Shown: positions 1 to 8,510 of the stretch, in pieces | Layout of the letters: the number at the start of each line of letters is the position of its first letter | Position numbering within the stretch: the first letter of the stretch is position 1 | Notes under the pieces: generated by a model | Told to the model about the DNA's origin: nothing | Database searches by the model: none | Seen by the model: the letters and a program-made list of their open reading frames with translations, nothing else | Made by a program: the position numbers and the translations under genes | DNA from: Streptacidiphilus jeojiense | Lineage (GTDB): Bacteria; Actinomycetota; Actinomycetes; Streptomycetales; Streptomycetaceae | Assembly (NCBI RefSeq): GCF_000719095.1 | Contig: NZ_JOEH01000007.1 | Coordinates: forward strand, 62,001-126,000 | Reading direction: 5' to 3' | DNA: 64,000 nucleotides

Positions 1-684
1 CAGCGCGTCCGAGCCGAAGTTGGGGCCGGTCACCTCGATGGTGAGGCCGAACTCGGCGACCATGTCCTCGTAGTAGGCGGCCCACTCGGTACCGGGGACG
101 ATGCCGGGCATCCAGATCCGGTGCCCGACGAGCTGAGCCATCGTCACCGACCGGGCGCCGGCCAGCGCGTGGGCGGGGCCGGTGAGCAGCTGGAGCGTCT
201 CGTCGAACACCCGCACGGACTCGATGTCGTCGGGGAGCGGCCGGTCGGGTGCCGCGACAGCACGGAAGGACGCGTCGATCGCACCGGACCGGATCGCGGC
301 GACGGCCGTGTCGACGTCGAACAGCATCACCACGTCGAGTTCGATCTCGGGATACGCACGGTGGAAGCCGCGCATCAGGCCCGACTGCGCGCTGCGTGAA
401 GCGATCACGTCCACGCGTAGCGGTCGGCGCCCGGTGCGCACGGAGGCGACCGCGCGTTCGGCGACACGCAGCAGCTCGCGGGCGTGGGGCAGGAAGGCCT
501 GGCCGTCGATGGTGAGCCCGGAGCCGCGTGCGGTGCGGGTGAACAGCCGCACGCCGAGTTCGCGCTCCAACGCGGCGATGCGCTTGGAGACGGCCTGCTG
601 GGTCACCGCCAGCTCGGCGGCGGCCTCCTGGAACTGCCCCGCGTCGGCTGCGGCCACGAAGGTCCGGACGGTGTCGAGATCCAT
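1..684 (-). CDS. LysR-family transcriptional regulator (C-terminus cut by window edge)
   Basis: A 228-codon reading frame starts at ATG 684 and runs off the left edge. The first ~60 residues form the typical LysR winged helix-turn-helix (begins MDLDTVRTFVAAADAG, then AVTQQAVSKRIAALE), followed by the start of a periplasmic-binding-protein-like effector domain. LysR proteins bind T-N11-A type dyads and usually control themselves plus a neighbouring gene. Here the gene points the same way as the upstream SDR operon, 116 bp away, so the usual divergent target is absent. A perfect inverted repeat lies just upstream of the start codon and suggests autoregulation. The ligand cannot be inferred. Confidence 0.88.
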   Translation of the reverse strand, partial: MDLDTVRTFVAAADAGQFQEAAAELAVTQQAVSKRIAALERELGVRLFTRTARGSGLTIDGQAFLPHARELLRVAERAVASVRTGRRPLRVDVIASRSAQSGLMRGFHRAYPEIELDVVMLFDVDTAVAAIRSGAIDASFRAVAAPDRPLPDDIESVRVFDETLQLLTGPAHALAGARSVTMAQLVGHRIWMPGIVPGTEWAAYYEDMVAEFGLTIEVTGPNFGSDAL

Positions 685-700
685 GTCGACACCCTAAGGG

Positions 701-717
701 AACAACCATGGGTTGTT
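701..717. promoter_or_regulatory. Inverted repeat upstream of the lysR gene, probable LysR operator
   Basis: AACAACC (701-707) and GGTTGTT (711-717) form a perfect 7-bp inverted repeat with a 3-bp centre, 17 bp upstream of the LysR start. A weaker related dyad, GTTGTGCAAC, lies at 786-795. Location and symmetry fit a LysR autoregulatory site; this is inferred from position only. Confidence 0.5.
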
Positions 718-800
718 GCTTGTGCCCCTGTGGCTGTACTCCACCTGGCCATTCCTCTGACCTCGATGGTCCTGATCGCCCATCGGTTGTGCAACACCGC

Positions 801-1550
801 TCAGCCCCCGTCCAGCACGATGAGCTCGCCGTTGAGGTAGGACGAGGCGTCGCCGGCCAGGAACAGGGCCGTCCCGACGATCTCGTCGGCGGTGGCGATC
901 CGGCCCAGGCTGATCCGGTCGGCCATCCGGGCCTGCAGCGCCTCGGTGGGCAGGGACCGGTGCAGGCTGTCGGTGTGGAAGGTGCCGCAGACGATCGCGT
1001 TGACCCGGATTCCGCGCGGGCCCAGCTCCTGCGCCGTCGCCCGGGTCACCGCGTTCAGACCGGCCTTGGCGGCGGCGTAGACCACGGTGGACGGCGTCGG
1101 GTGGAGGGACGCCTTGGAGCTGATGTTGATCACCGCACCGCCGCTGGGCATGTGCGCGGCGGCCAGCGCGGTGAGCCGCAGCGGGCCCTTGAGATTGACC
1201 GCGAGGGTCTTGTCGAACAGTTCCGAGGTGACCGCCTCGATCGACGCGGGGACCGGGGCGATGCCGGCGTTGTTGACCAGCACGTCGATGCGGCCGAACG
1301 CGCCGACGGCGGCCGCCACCAGGTCCTCGCACTGCTGCCAGTCACCCACGTGGCAGGCGACCGCCAGGGCCTTGCCGCCCAGCGAGCGGACCTCGTCGGC
1401 CACCGCCTCGCAGGGGCCGAGCTTGCGGCTGGCGACCACGACATCGGCGCCCGCCTCGGCGAAGCCCAGGGCCATGGCCCGGCCCAGGCCCTTGCTGCCC
1501 CCGGTGACCAGGACGACCTTGCCCTCGGCACTCAACGTGGGAATGCTCAT
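801..1550 (-). CDS. SDR-family NAD(P)-dependent oxidoreductase
   Basis: A 249-residue classical short-chain dehydrogenase. The cofactor motif TGGSKGLG is at residues 16-23, NNAG at 93-96, and the catalytic Tyr158/Lys162 sit in YAAAK, with serines around 144. It is the last gene of the seven-gene minus-strand operon and its ATG overlaps the stop of the preceding SDR by 4 bp. Family members reduce or oxidise hydroxyl/keto groups; in this operon a hydroxyacyl-CoA or ketoacyl-CoA substrate is plausible but inferred. Confidence 0.88.
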   Translation of the reverse strand: MSIPTLSAEGKVVLVTGGSKGLGRAMALGFAEAGADVVVASRKLGPCEAVADEVRSLGGKALAVACHVGDWQQCEDLVAAAVGAFGRIDVLVNNAGIAPVPASIEAVTSELFDKTLAVNLKGPLRLTALAAAHMPSGGAVINISSKASLHPTPSTVVYAAAKAGLNAVTRATAQELGPRGIRVNAIVCGTFHTDSLHRSLPTEALQARMADRISLGRIATADEIVGTALFLAGDASSYLNGELIVLDGG

Positions 1551-2395
1551 GCGCCGTCTCCGGGCGGGACGTGGGCGAGTATGTCCGCGAACCGGTTCTT
1601 GAGCGACGCCCCTTCCTGGGCATGGGTGATGACCCAGAAGCGGTCCTCACGGATGGCGGCCAGCACGCGCTCGGCCACCGCGGCCGGAGACAGGCCGGTG
1701 GGCCCGGTGAGCGTGCCGCGGATCATCAGCCGCATCGACTCGGCGGCCTCGCTGCGCCGTTCGGAGCCCAGCGCGGCCGGCCGGTTACGTTCGGACTCCA
1801 TCACCCGGGTGTCGACGCTGCTCGGGCACAGCACACTGACGCCGATGGGCAGGCCGGCGAGTGCCAGCTCGGCCCGCAGGCTCTCGGACACCGACACCAC
1901 CGCCGCCTTGCTCGCCGCGTAGGGGCCGATCACCGGGACCCCGCTGAGCAGCCCGGCGATCGAGGCCGTGTTGACGATGTGGGCGGGGGTCGCCTGGTCG
2001 CGCAACACCGGCAGGAAGCTGTGCAGCCCGTGCACCACACCCCACAGGTTGACGCCCAGCACCCAGCGCCAGTCCTCCAGGCGCTGGTCCTGGATGAGGT
2101 TGAAGGTGGAGACGCCCGCGTTGTTGCACACCACGTCGACGTGGCCGAAGCGTTCGACCGCCGCCGCGGCCAGCCGGTCCAGGTCGGCCGGGTCGGCCAC
2201 GTCGACCGTGCGGGCCAGCACCTGCGCACCGGCGGACCGCAGTTCCTGGGCCGCCGCCTCCACCTGGGCGGTGTCGATGTCGGCGAGGACCACGGCCATA
2301 CGCTCGCGGGTGAAGGCATCGGCCAGGGCCCGGCCGATACCGCTCCCGGCACCGGTCACCACGGCCACCCGTCCCGGTCCCAGCGCCTGTTTCAC
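1547..2395 (-). CDS. SDR-family oxidoreductase
   Basis: A 282-residue classical SDR. I chose GTG 2395 because it overlaps the TetR stop codon in a GTGA arrangement and places the Rossmann motif TGAGSGIG at residues 14-21; the frame is open further upstream but that part reads as the tetR shadow. NNAG is at 91-94 and catalytic Tyr159/Lys163 in YAASK. A ~40-residue C-terminal extension ends in a region with aromatic and charged residues. It overlaps the next SDR by 4 bp, so the genes are probably translationally coupled. Substrate unknown. Confidence 0.87.
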   Translation of the reverse strand: MKQALGPGRVAVVTGAGSGIGRALADAFTRERMAVVLADIDTAQVEAAAQELRSAGAQVLARTVDVADPADLDRLAAAAVERFGHVDVVCNNAGVSTFNLIQDQRLEDWRWVLGVNLWGVVHGLHSFLPVLRDQATPAHIVNTASIAGLLSGVPVIGPYAASKAAVVSVSESLRAELALAGLPIGVSVLCPSSVDTRVMESERNRPAALGSERRSEAAESMRLMIRGTLTGPTGLSPAAVAERVLAAIREDRFWVITHAQEGASLKNRFADILAHVPPGDGA

Positions 2396-3003
2396 TGCTC
2401 CTCCCCGGTGGTGTGCGCGTCGCGGGCGATGCCCTCGACCAGGTAGCGGATGTGCAGCTGGAACAGGGTGTCCGCGTCCGCGGCGGACACCCCCTGGGCG
2501 TCGCCGCCCGCGCGCACCTTTCGGCTGGGCCCGCCTGGGGGCGGCTGCGCGCCGGCCTCCAGGGCCACGAAGCCCACGGTCGCCCACATGATCAGCCGGC
2601 AGGCCCGCACGGCGGCGTCGGTGGCCATGCCGTCCCGGCGCATGGTCTCCAGCAGCGGGCGGGACGCCTCGACGTACGCCTGCCGGCGCGCGGCGACGAC
2701 CAGCCGGCTGTCGCGCAACTGCCCCAGCCTGGTGCGCAGTTCGCCGGCCCAGCGCGGTGCGTAGGCCGTCCAGGGCTGGTCCGCGCTGTCCGGCGGGGCC
2801 AGGTCGGCGAGCAGGCGGTCGGCGATCGCCTCGATCAGTGCCTCCTTGTTGCCGACACGGCTGTAGAGCGGGACCGGCGAGACGCCCAGGCGTGCCGCGA
2901 CGCTGCGCATGCTGACCGCGTCGAGACCGCCCTCGCCCAGGATCGAGATCGCCGCGGCGACGATCTGGTCAGCGTCGAGTTCCAGGTCGGCCGGTTTGGC
3001 CAT
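2392..3003 (-). CDS. TetR/AcrR-family transcriptional regulator inside the catabolic operon
   Basis: A 203-residue TetR-type repressor: the helix-turn-helix lies at about residues 30-55 (around VAARLGVSPVPLYSRVGNKEAL), followed by a larger ligand-binding helical domain with a TetR_C-like middle. It sits between the oxidoreductase gene (2-bp gap) and the SDR gene (4-bp overlap), so it is co-transcribed with the enzymes it most likely controls. TetR proteins of acyl-CoA operons often sense CoA thioesters; that ligand is an inference here. Confidence 0.85.
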   Translation of the reverse strand: MAKPADLELDADQIVAAAISILGEGGLDAVSMRSVAARLGVSPVPLYSRVGNKEALIEAIADRLLADLAPPDSADQPWTAYAPRWAGELRTRLGQLRDSRLVVAARRQAYVEASRPLLETMRRDGMATDAAVRACRLIMWATVGFVALEAGAQPPPGGPSRKVRAGGDAQGVSAADADTLFQLHIRYLVEGIARDAHTTGEEQ

Positions 3004-3005
3004 GG

Positions 3006-3986
3006 TCAGATTCCTCCGAGGACGAGTTTGCCGATCACGGAGCGATCGGCCAGGCGCTGCAGGGCCTGGGGCAGGGAGTCGAAGTCGACGGCGGGTCCGA
3101 CCGCGGTGCGCAGGCTGCCGTCGGCGACCAGGGCGGTGAGCCTGGTGTGGACGTCGTCTAGTTCGGCGCGGCTGTAGCCGCCGGCGAAGACGCCGACCAG
3201 CGAGGTGTTGCCGAGCACGAAGCGGTCAGCGGTGATCTCGGGCCACGCCCCGCTCGCGAAGCCCACCGACAGCAGCCGGCCGCCGCGGGCCAGCGCAGCC
3301 GCCGCGTCGGACGCGAGCGCTCCCCCGACCGGGTCGAAGACCAGGTCGGGGCCGTGTCCGTCGGTGGCCTGGCGCAGTGCGGCCGACAGCGGTCCGTCTC
3401 GGTAGACCACCGATGCGTGGGCACCCAGGCCACGGCAGAACCGCGCCCGCTCCTCGTCGCTGACCACGGCGACGACCCTGGCGCCGAGCGCGCGCCCCAG
3501 CTGCACGGCGGCGATGCCGCTGCCCCCGGCGGCGCCCAGGACCGCCAGGTACTCCCCCGGGGCCAGCCGGCCGCGTTCGACCAGGGCGAGCCAGCCGGTC
3601 AGGTGCGGGATCCAAAAGCCGGCGGCCGCGACGTCGTCGAGTCCGTCCGGCACCGGGAAGGCGGAGTCCGCCGGGGCCAGGCACTCCTCGGCGAAGCCGC
3701 CGTGCCCCTCGGTGAACGCCGTCACGGCCATCACCCTGCTGCCGATCGGCAGCCCGACGCCGGCGCCTACCGCCGTGACGGTGCCGGTGACCTCCTGCCC
3801 CGGGGTGAACGGCAGGCCGGGGGTCAGCGGGTAGCTGCCCCGGCACATCAGCACGTCCGGGAGCCCGATGCCCGCGGCGGCGACCCGCAGCCGCAGCTGC
3901 CCGGGCCCCGGCTCGGGCTGATCGACCGTCACCAGGCGCAGCACCTGCGCCGGTTCGCCGTGGCCGTGCACCTGCCAGGCCCGCAT
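3006..3986 (-). CDS. Zinc-type alcohol dehydrogenase / NADPH:quinone oxidoreductase family
   Basis: A 326-residue MDR-superfamily protein with a GroES-like N-terminal fold (1-120) and a Rossmann domain whose nucleotide motif is GAAGGSG at 151-157. No structural or catalytic zinc cysteines are visible, so it belongs to the quinone-oxidoreductase branch rather than the zinc alcohol dehydrogenases. The ATG shares one base with the stop of the upstream SDR (TGATG). It probably reduces an enoyl or quinone-like double bond with NADPH; the substrate in this operon is unknown. Confidence 0.86.
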   Translation of the reverse strand: MRAWQVHGHGEPAQVLRLVTVDQPEPGPGQLRLRVAAAGIGLPDVLMCRGSYPLTPGLPFTPGQEVTGTVTAVGAGVGLPIGSRVMAVTAFTEGHGGFAEECLAPADSAFPVPDGLDDVAAAGFWIPHLTGWLALVERGRLAPGEYLAVLGAAGGSGIAAVQLGRALGARVVAVVSDEERARFCRGLGAHASVVYRDGPLSAALRQATDGHGPDLVFDPVGGALASDAAAALARGGRLLSVGFASGAWPEITADRFVLGNTSLVGVFAGGYSRAELDDVHTRLTALVADGSLRTAVGPAVDFDSLPQALQRLADRSVIGKLVLGGI

Positions 3987-4894
3987 CACGAGGACTCCGC
4001 GTCGAAGTCGCGGGCCATCTCGTCGGCGAACAGCAGCCTGGCGATGTGGGAGAAGTCCCCGGAGGGCGGCGGCAGCGAGGAGCCGCCGCACACCCCCAGC
4101 ACCTGCCCGGTGATCCAGGCGGAGTAGTCGGAGGCGAAGTAGACCACGGCGCGGGCGACATGGTCGGGGTCGCCCAGCGGGTTGTCCGAGGCCAGCGGGG
4201 TGCTGGCGCGGATCAGGGCGAGGTTCTCGTCGTTGATGCCTGCGGCGCTGGACTCGGTGTCCATCCACCCGGGTCTGACGCCGTTCACCCGGATGCCGAA
4301 GCGTCCCAGCTCCGCCGCGGCGAACCTGGTGAGGCCGTCGATCGCGGCCTTGCTCACCGAGTAGCTGCCCAGGAACGCGGCCGGCCGGGTGCTGGCGATC
4401 GAGGAGATGGTGACGATGGATCCGCCCCGGCTGCGCATGCTGCGCGCCGCGTGCTTGACGGTGTGGGCGGTGCCGATCACGTTCACCCTCAGCGGCAGCA
4501 TCCACTGCTCGGTGGTCAGATGCAGCAGCGAACCGGGCATCGCCACACCCGCGTTGGCGACCGCGATGTCCAGCCCACCGCCGGGCGCGGCCGCCTCCAC
4601 AGCGGCTGCCACCTGCTCCTCGTCGGTGACGTCGGCGACCACCCAGCGCAGGTCCTCGATCCCGGGTCCGCTCAGCTCGGCGGCGGCCGAGGCCAGGACG
4701 TCGGCCTCGGGGCCGCAGACGGTCACCCGGGCTCCCGCGGCGGCGAGCGCGCCCGCGGTGGCCTTCCCCAGGCCGGTGCCACCGCCGGTTACCAGCGCCG
4801 TACGGCCGCGCAGGGACAGGGACAGGGACGGGGACGGGGCTGGAGACGGGGACGGCGCCGGCACCGGGGCCGGAGGTGCGAGGGGCTGGGTCAC
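3986..4894 (-). CDS. SDR-family oxidoreductase with a Pro/Ser-repeat N-terminus
   Basis: A 302-residue SDR started at GTG 4894, which overlaps the stop of the kinase gene by 4 bp. The Rossmann motif TGGGTGLG is at 36-43, NAG at 114-116, and catalytic Tyr178/Lys182 in YSVSK. Residues 6-28 are a low-complexity Pro/Ala/Ser/Leu stretch encoded by short GGGACA/GGGACG repeats at about 4813-4858, unusual for an SDR and probably expandable by slippage. It is one of three SDRs in the same operon and could act on a hydroxy or keto intermediate made by the kinase/dehydrogenase pair. Confidence 0.85.
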   Translation of the reverse strand: MTQPLAPPAPVPAPSPSPAPSPSLSLSLRGRTALVTGGGTGLGKATAGALAAAGARVTVCGPEADVLASAAAELSGPGIEDLRWVVADVTDEEQVAAAVEAAAPGGGLDIAVANAGVAMPGSLLHLTTEQWMLPLRVNVIGTAHTVKHAARSMRSRGGSIVTISSIASTRPAAFLGSYSVSKAAIDGLTRFAAAELGRFGIRVNGVRPGWMDTESSAAGINDENLALIRASTPLASDNPLGDPDHVARAVVYFASDYSAWITGQVLGVCGGSSLPPPSGDFSHIARLLFADEMARDFDAESS

Positions 4895-5919
4895 AGCGGA
4901 TCTCCTCGGTCGATGAGGGTGGCGGCGTCGCGCAGCAGCAGGTCGGCCTGGCGGCCGAAGTACTCGTGCACCGGCTTGTCGGAGTGCCCGCGCAGGAACT
5001 TGGCGTAGCTGCCCTCCAGCACGACGGCGAGCTTCCAGCGGGCGAAGACCTCGTACCAGCCCAGCGCGGCAGTGTCGCGGCCGGACGCCTCGGTGTAGCG
5101 CTTGACCAGGGCGGCACGGTCCGGCAGCCGATCGACAGCGAAGCCCGGCTCCCCGGTGACGCCCAGGCGCAGTGTCCCCTCGGGTCCCGGGTGGAAGATC
5201 AGCGCCCAGGCCAGGTCCACCAGCGGGTCCCCGACGGCCGCCATCTCCCAGTCCACCACCGCGAGCAGCCTCGGCGGCGCCTGGGGGGCGAAGAGCAGGT
5301 TGTCCAGCTTGTAGTCGCCGTGGCACAGCGCGGCCGGCTGGTCCGGCGGCTGGTCGGCGTCCAGCCAGGCCGCCACCTGCCGGGCCTCGGGCAGCTCGCG
5401 CCCGCCGTACCCGTCGAGTTGGGCGAGCCAGCGCTCGGTCCTGCGCTCCCCTTCGGCGCCGGACCGCGACAGGTCCTCCAGCCCGCAGCCGCGCCAGTCC
5501 ACCGCGTGGATCGCCGCCAGGGCGTCGACGAGTTGCTCCAGGGCCAGGCCGTGGGTGTCCGGCCGGGCGGCCCACGCGCCGGGGATCCTGCTGCGGACCG
5601 GCACCCCGGCGATCCGCTCCATCAGGTAGAACGGCGAGCCGAAGACCTCCGGGTCAGCGCAGGCCAGCACCGGACGGGCGATCAGCACCGGCTCGTCCTT
5701 GATCGCGTCCAGGATCCGGAACTCGCGCAGCACGTCGTGCGCCGAGGTCGCGTTGGCGTGCTGCGGTGCCCGGCGCAGCACCCAGCGCTCCGCTCCGCGG
5801 GTCACCGCGAACACCTCGCACGATCCCCCGCCGCGCATCGGCTCCACCGCCACCGGCTGCCGGTCGCCGAGGCGGGCGTCCAGGAACCGGCGCAGCGGTT
5901 CCGGCGAACCGGCCCTCAT
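4891..5919 (-). CDS. Phosphotransferase-family (APH-fold) kinase, LvaA/ACAD10-11 kinase-like
   Basis: A 342-residue aminoglycoside-phosphotransferase-fold kinase. The catalytic loop HGDYKLDN is at 200-207 and the magnesium-binding DWE at 223-225, both intact; the N-lobe lysine region is degenerate, as usual in this family. Its ATG overlaps the stop of the acyl-CoA dehydrogenase by 4 bp. In known LvaA/LvaC and ACAD10/11 systems an APH-type kinase phosphorylates the 4-hydroxyl of a 4-hydroxyacyl-CoA and the paired dehydrogenase removes the phosphate. The tight pairing here supports that role over drug resistance, but the exact substrate is inferred. Confidence 0.84.
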   Translation of the reverse strand: MRAGSPEPLRRFLDARLGDRQPVAVEPMRGGGSCEVFAVTRGAERWVLRRAPQHANATSAHDVLREFRILDAIKDEPVLIARPVLACADPEVFGSPFYLMERIAGVPVRSRIPGAWAARPDTHGLALEQLVDALAAIHAVDWRGCGLEDLSRSGAEGERRTERWLAQLDGYGGRELPEARQVAAWLDADQPPDQPAALCHGDYKLDNLLFAPQAPPRLLAVVDWEMAAVGDPLVDLAWALIFHPGPEGTLRLGVTGEPGFAVDRLPDRAALVKRYTEASGRDTAALGWYEVFARWKLAVVLEGSYAKFLRGHSDKPVHEYFGRQADLLLRDAATLIDRGDPL

Positions 5920-7211
5920 GTCAGCCCCGCCGCTGCGCGGAGCTGGGCCCACTTCGCCTCGGCCGCCGGTCGCCGGCTGGGAATGTGCTCGCTGGGCCAG
6001 CCCTCGACCGGGCTGTACCCGGCCAACAGGGTGCGGGCCAGCACCGACTTGTGCAGCTCGTCCGGGCCGTCGCCGATCGGTCCGAAGCGGGTGGACCGGT
6101 ACCAGGCCTCCACCGGCAGGTCGCTGGAGTAGCCGAGAGCACCGCACACCTGGATGGTGCGGTCCAGCACCCCGAGGACCACCTTGGACACATGGGCCTT
6201 GACCATGCCCAGCTCGGCGCGCACCGCCCGGGCACCGTCGCGGTCCATCCGCCACGCCGTCCGGAACGTCAGCAGCCGGGCCGCCTGGATCTCCATGTGC
6301 GAGAGCGCCACGTAGTCCTGGACCATCTGGTGCTCCCCCAGCAGCCTGCCGTGCGAGGTGCGCGACACCGCGCGCTCGCACATGATGTCCAGCGAACGCT
6401 GGGCCTGTCCGAGCCAGCGCATGGCGTGGTGGATGCGGCCACCGCCCAACCGCTGCTGGGCCAGGACGAACCCCTCCCCGGGAGCGCCGATCAGGTGCTC
6501 GCCCGACACCCGGCAGTCACGGAACCTGATCTCGGCATGGTTGCCCGGCCGCCCGAACACCGCGTCCGGCGCGGCCATGGTGCCGATGTCGCGGACGATC
6601 TCCATCCCCGGGGTGCCGGCCGGGACGACGAACACCGAGGCGTGGCGGTGCGGCCGGCCCTCCGGGGTGGTCTCGGCGAACACCAGCACGATGTCGGCCA
6701 CCGAGCCGTTGGTGATGAACCACTTGCGGCCGTTGAGCACCCACTCGTCGCCGTCGAGCACCGCCGTGGTGCCGATCACGGTAGGGTCGGCGCCGGCGTG
6801 GAACGGCTCGGTGAGGGCGAAGGCGCTGGAGATCTCGCCGCGCAGGTTGGGCCACAGCCAGCGTTCCTTCTGCGCCTCGTCGGCGCCGTGGGCCAGTAAC
6901 TCCATGTTGCCGCTGTCGGGGGCCTGCACGCCGAAGACGGTCATCGACATCATGCAGCGGCCGATGACCTCCGACATCAGCGCCAGCTTCATCTGGCCGA
7001 AGCCCGCCCCGCCCAGCCGCGGGTCCAGGAACGCCCCCCACAGGCCCCGCGCCTTCACCTGCTCCTGCAGCTGACGCCTGACCACCGACCATTCGTCGTA
7101 CGGCAGTTCGTCGAAGACTGGCTCGAGCGGAATCAACTCGTGGTCGATGAAGGAGCGCATCCAGGCCAGCTGCTCCGCGAACTCCTGATCGGTCTCGAAA
7201 TCCCACGCCAT
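5916..7211 (-). CDS. Acyl-CoA dehydrogenase family protein (LvaC/ACAD11-like)
   Basis: A 431-residue flavoprotein of the acyl-CoA dehydrogenase family: N-terminal helical domain (1-130), beta domain with the FAD/substrate motif SSAFALTEP and WFITNGSVADI in the middle, and C-terminal helical domain with QVCGALGYSSD and GDGPDELHKSVLAR near the end. At ~430 residues it is longer than the usual 380-390, matching the LvaC/ACAD11 branch. It is the first gene of the operon, with AGGGGGA as a ribosome-binding site. With the adjoining kinase it probably handles 4-phosphoacyl-CoA chemistry rather than plain beta-oxidation. Upstream, two ATCACA half-sites (7242-7247, 7253-7258) spaced one helical turn may be regulatory. 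Confidence 0.88.
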   Translation of the reverse strand: MAWDFETDQEFAEQLAWMRSFIDHELIPLEPVFDELPYDEWSVVRRQLQEQVKARGLWGAFLDPRLGGAGFGQMKLALMSEVIGRCMMSMTVFGVQAPDSGNMELLAHGADEAQKERWLWPNLRGEISSAFALTEPFHAGADPTVIGTTAVLDGDEWVLNGRKWFITNGSVADIVLVFAETTPEGRPHRHASVFVVPAGTPGMEIVRDIGTMAAPDAVFGRPGNHAEIRFRDCRVSGEHLIGAPGEGFVLAQQRLGGGRIHHAMRWLGQAQRSLDIMCERAVSRTSHGRLLGEHQMVQDYVALSHMEIQAARLLTFRTAWRMDRDGARAVRAELGMVKAHVSKVVLGVLDRTIQVCGALGYSSDLPVEAWYRSTRFGPIGDGPDELHKSVLARTLLAGYSPVEGWPSEHIPSRRPAAEAKWAQLRAAAGLT

Positions 7212-7342
7212 GGGTGGTCCCCCTGGGCTCGCGAACGACGGATCACAGTGTAATCACATCGTCATGCAAGAGCGCCATACTCGAACCACCCAAGCCTGCC
7301 CCCGACTTGGGCCAGTACCCACAGCCTCGGCACCCAGGGCGC

Positions 7343-7810
7343 TCAGGGCGAGCAGGGGCGGGTCTCGGTCCAGTCGACCAACAGGCGGCGCTCGGCGAAC
7401 AGCCACCGGCCGTCCTGCCTGACGAACTCGTCCAGGTAGCGGATGGAGGCGATCATGATCGTGCGCTCGGCGTCCGCCCCGAACGAGATGTGGTGGGCCA
7501 GGCAGTAGCTCTCCCCGCTCGCCCGGTCGCCGTCGATGGACACCGTGCTCTGTCCGTTGAAGTGGGTGGTGGCCCGGTAGGTGTTGAGGTTATCGAAGAC
7601 CGGGGCGAGGGATTCTCGCCCGTGCAGTTCCTGGGTCGGCTCGGCCGCGGTGGCGTCCATGAAGACCAGGAACCTGGTGTCCTCGGTGAACAGGGACATC
7701 TGACCCTTGCCGTCGCGCCGGTCGGCGCAGTGCGCGTAGGCGTCGACCAGTTCGCGGATCGCCAGCCGGTCAGCCGCCTCCTGGGGCGGCATCGGGGCGT
7801 GGGAGGACAT
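7343..7810 (-). CDS. SnoaL / NTF2-like domain protein
   Basis: A 155-residue protein begun at ATG 7810, which has a GGGAG ribosome-binding site; the frame is open to 7873 but that start would lie inside the divergent promoter. The sequence (ELVDAYAHCADRRDG ... LFTED ... HFNGQSTVSIDGDRASGESYCLAHH) fits the nuclear transport factor 2-like fold used by polyketide cyclases, ring-hydroxylase small subunits and dehydratases. It precedes the acyl-CoA dehydrogenase operon by 131 bp on the same strand and could be part of the same catabolic function. Enzymatic activity cannot be assigned. Confidence 0.82.
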   Translation of the reverse strand: MSSHAPMPPQEAADRLAIRELVDAYAHCADRRDGKGQMSLFTEDTRFLVFMDATAAEPTQELHGRESLAPVFDNLNTYRATTHFNGQSTVSIDGDRASGESYCLAHHISFGADAERTIMIASIRYLDEFVRQDGRWLFAERRLLVDWTETRPCSP

Positions 7811-7836
7811 GTCGGCTCCCTTCGTGAAACTCTTTG

Positions 7837-7844
7837 ACATATGT
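7837..7844. promoter_or_regulatory. Palindromic AT-rich centre of the SnoaL/TetR divergent promoter
   Basis: The perfect palindrome ACATATGT lies in a small AT-rich island between the divergent SnoaL-like (starts 7810) and TetR (starts 7903) genes, and overlaps a TTGACA box at 7834-7839. It is a candidate operator for the TetR protein; weak on sequence alone. Confidence 0.35.
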
Positions 7845-7902
7845 ATAAGAGCACTGGTCACGGGGTACCGCAACCGGACCCGACGGTCTGGAGGCCAGCG
7901 CC

Positions 7903-8493
7903 GTGAGCAGTCGCACCGATCCCCGTGTCACCCGGACCACCCACGCCCTTCGGCAGGCCGTCCTGGGCCTCGCCTCGGAGCAACCGGCCTCCCGGATCAC
8001 GGTCGCCGAGCTGGCCGAGCGCGCCGGGGTCACCCGGGCGACCTTCTACAACCGCTACGGCACCCCGCTGGATCCACTGATCGAGGTGCTCGACGCCGAT
8101 CTGGAGACCGGCCACCGGCTGGAGGACCGGCGCCGGGTCGAGGGATACCGCGGCCCGGCCCTGCTGCGGCTCGCGGTCTCGGAGGTCGCCGACCACGTCG
8201 AGCGCTTCGCGGACGTCTACCGGCACGCCCTCGACGACCCGGCGGACCGTGGCGTGTACGACGCGCTGGTGCGCCACTTCCACCGCTACGCCGTCGCCTT
8301 CCTGTCGCGCGCGGCCGACACCGACCTCCCCGCTGTCGACCGCGAGGTGACCGCACAGTTCCTGGCCCACGGTTTCGCCGGAGCAATCAAGGCCTGGCTC
8401 GGAGACCCGGACGTCACCAAGGAGGACCTGGTCGACGCGGCCGTGGCCTGCGCACCCCCCTGGTGGGCAGCGGTGGCGGAACGTCAGGAGTGA
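7903..8493 (+). CDS. TetR-family transcriptional regulator
   Basis: A 196-residue regulator with an N-terminal helix-turn-helix (ITVAELAERAGVTRATFYNRY, residues about 28-48) and a C-terminal helical domain of the TetR_C type. The GTG start at 7903 is preceded by GGAGG. It is divergent from the SnoaL-like gene with 92 bp between them, the usual arrangement for a TetR repressor and its target. The effector is unknown. Confidence 0.86.
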   Translation: MSSRTDPRVTRTTHALRQAVLGLASEQPASRITVAELAERAGVTRATFYNRYGTPLDPLIEVLDADLETGHRLEDRRRVEGYRGPALLRLAVSEVADHVERFADVYRHALDDPADRGVYDALVRHFHRYAVAFLSRAADTDLPAVDREVTAQFLAHGFAGAIKAWLGDPDVTKEDLVDAAVACAPPWWAAVAERQE

Positions 8494-8510
8494 ACTCGAG
8501 AAGGAACCAT

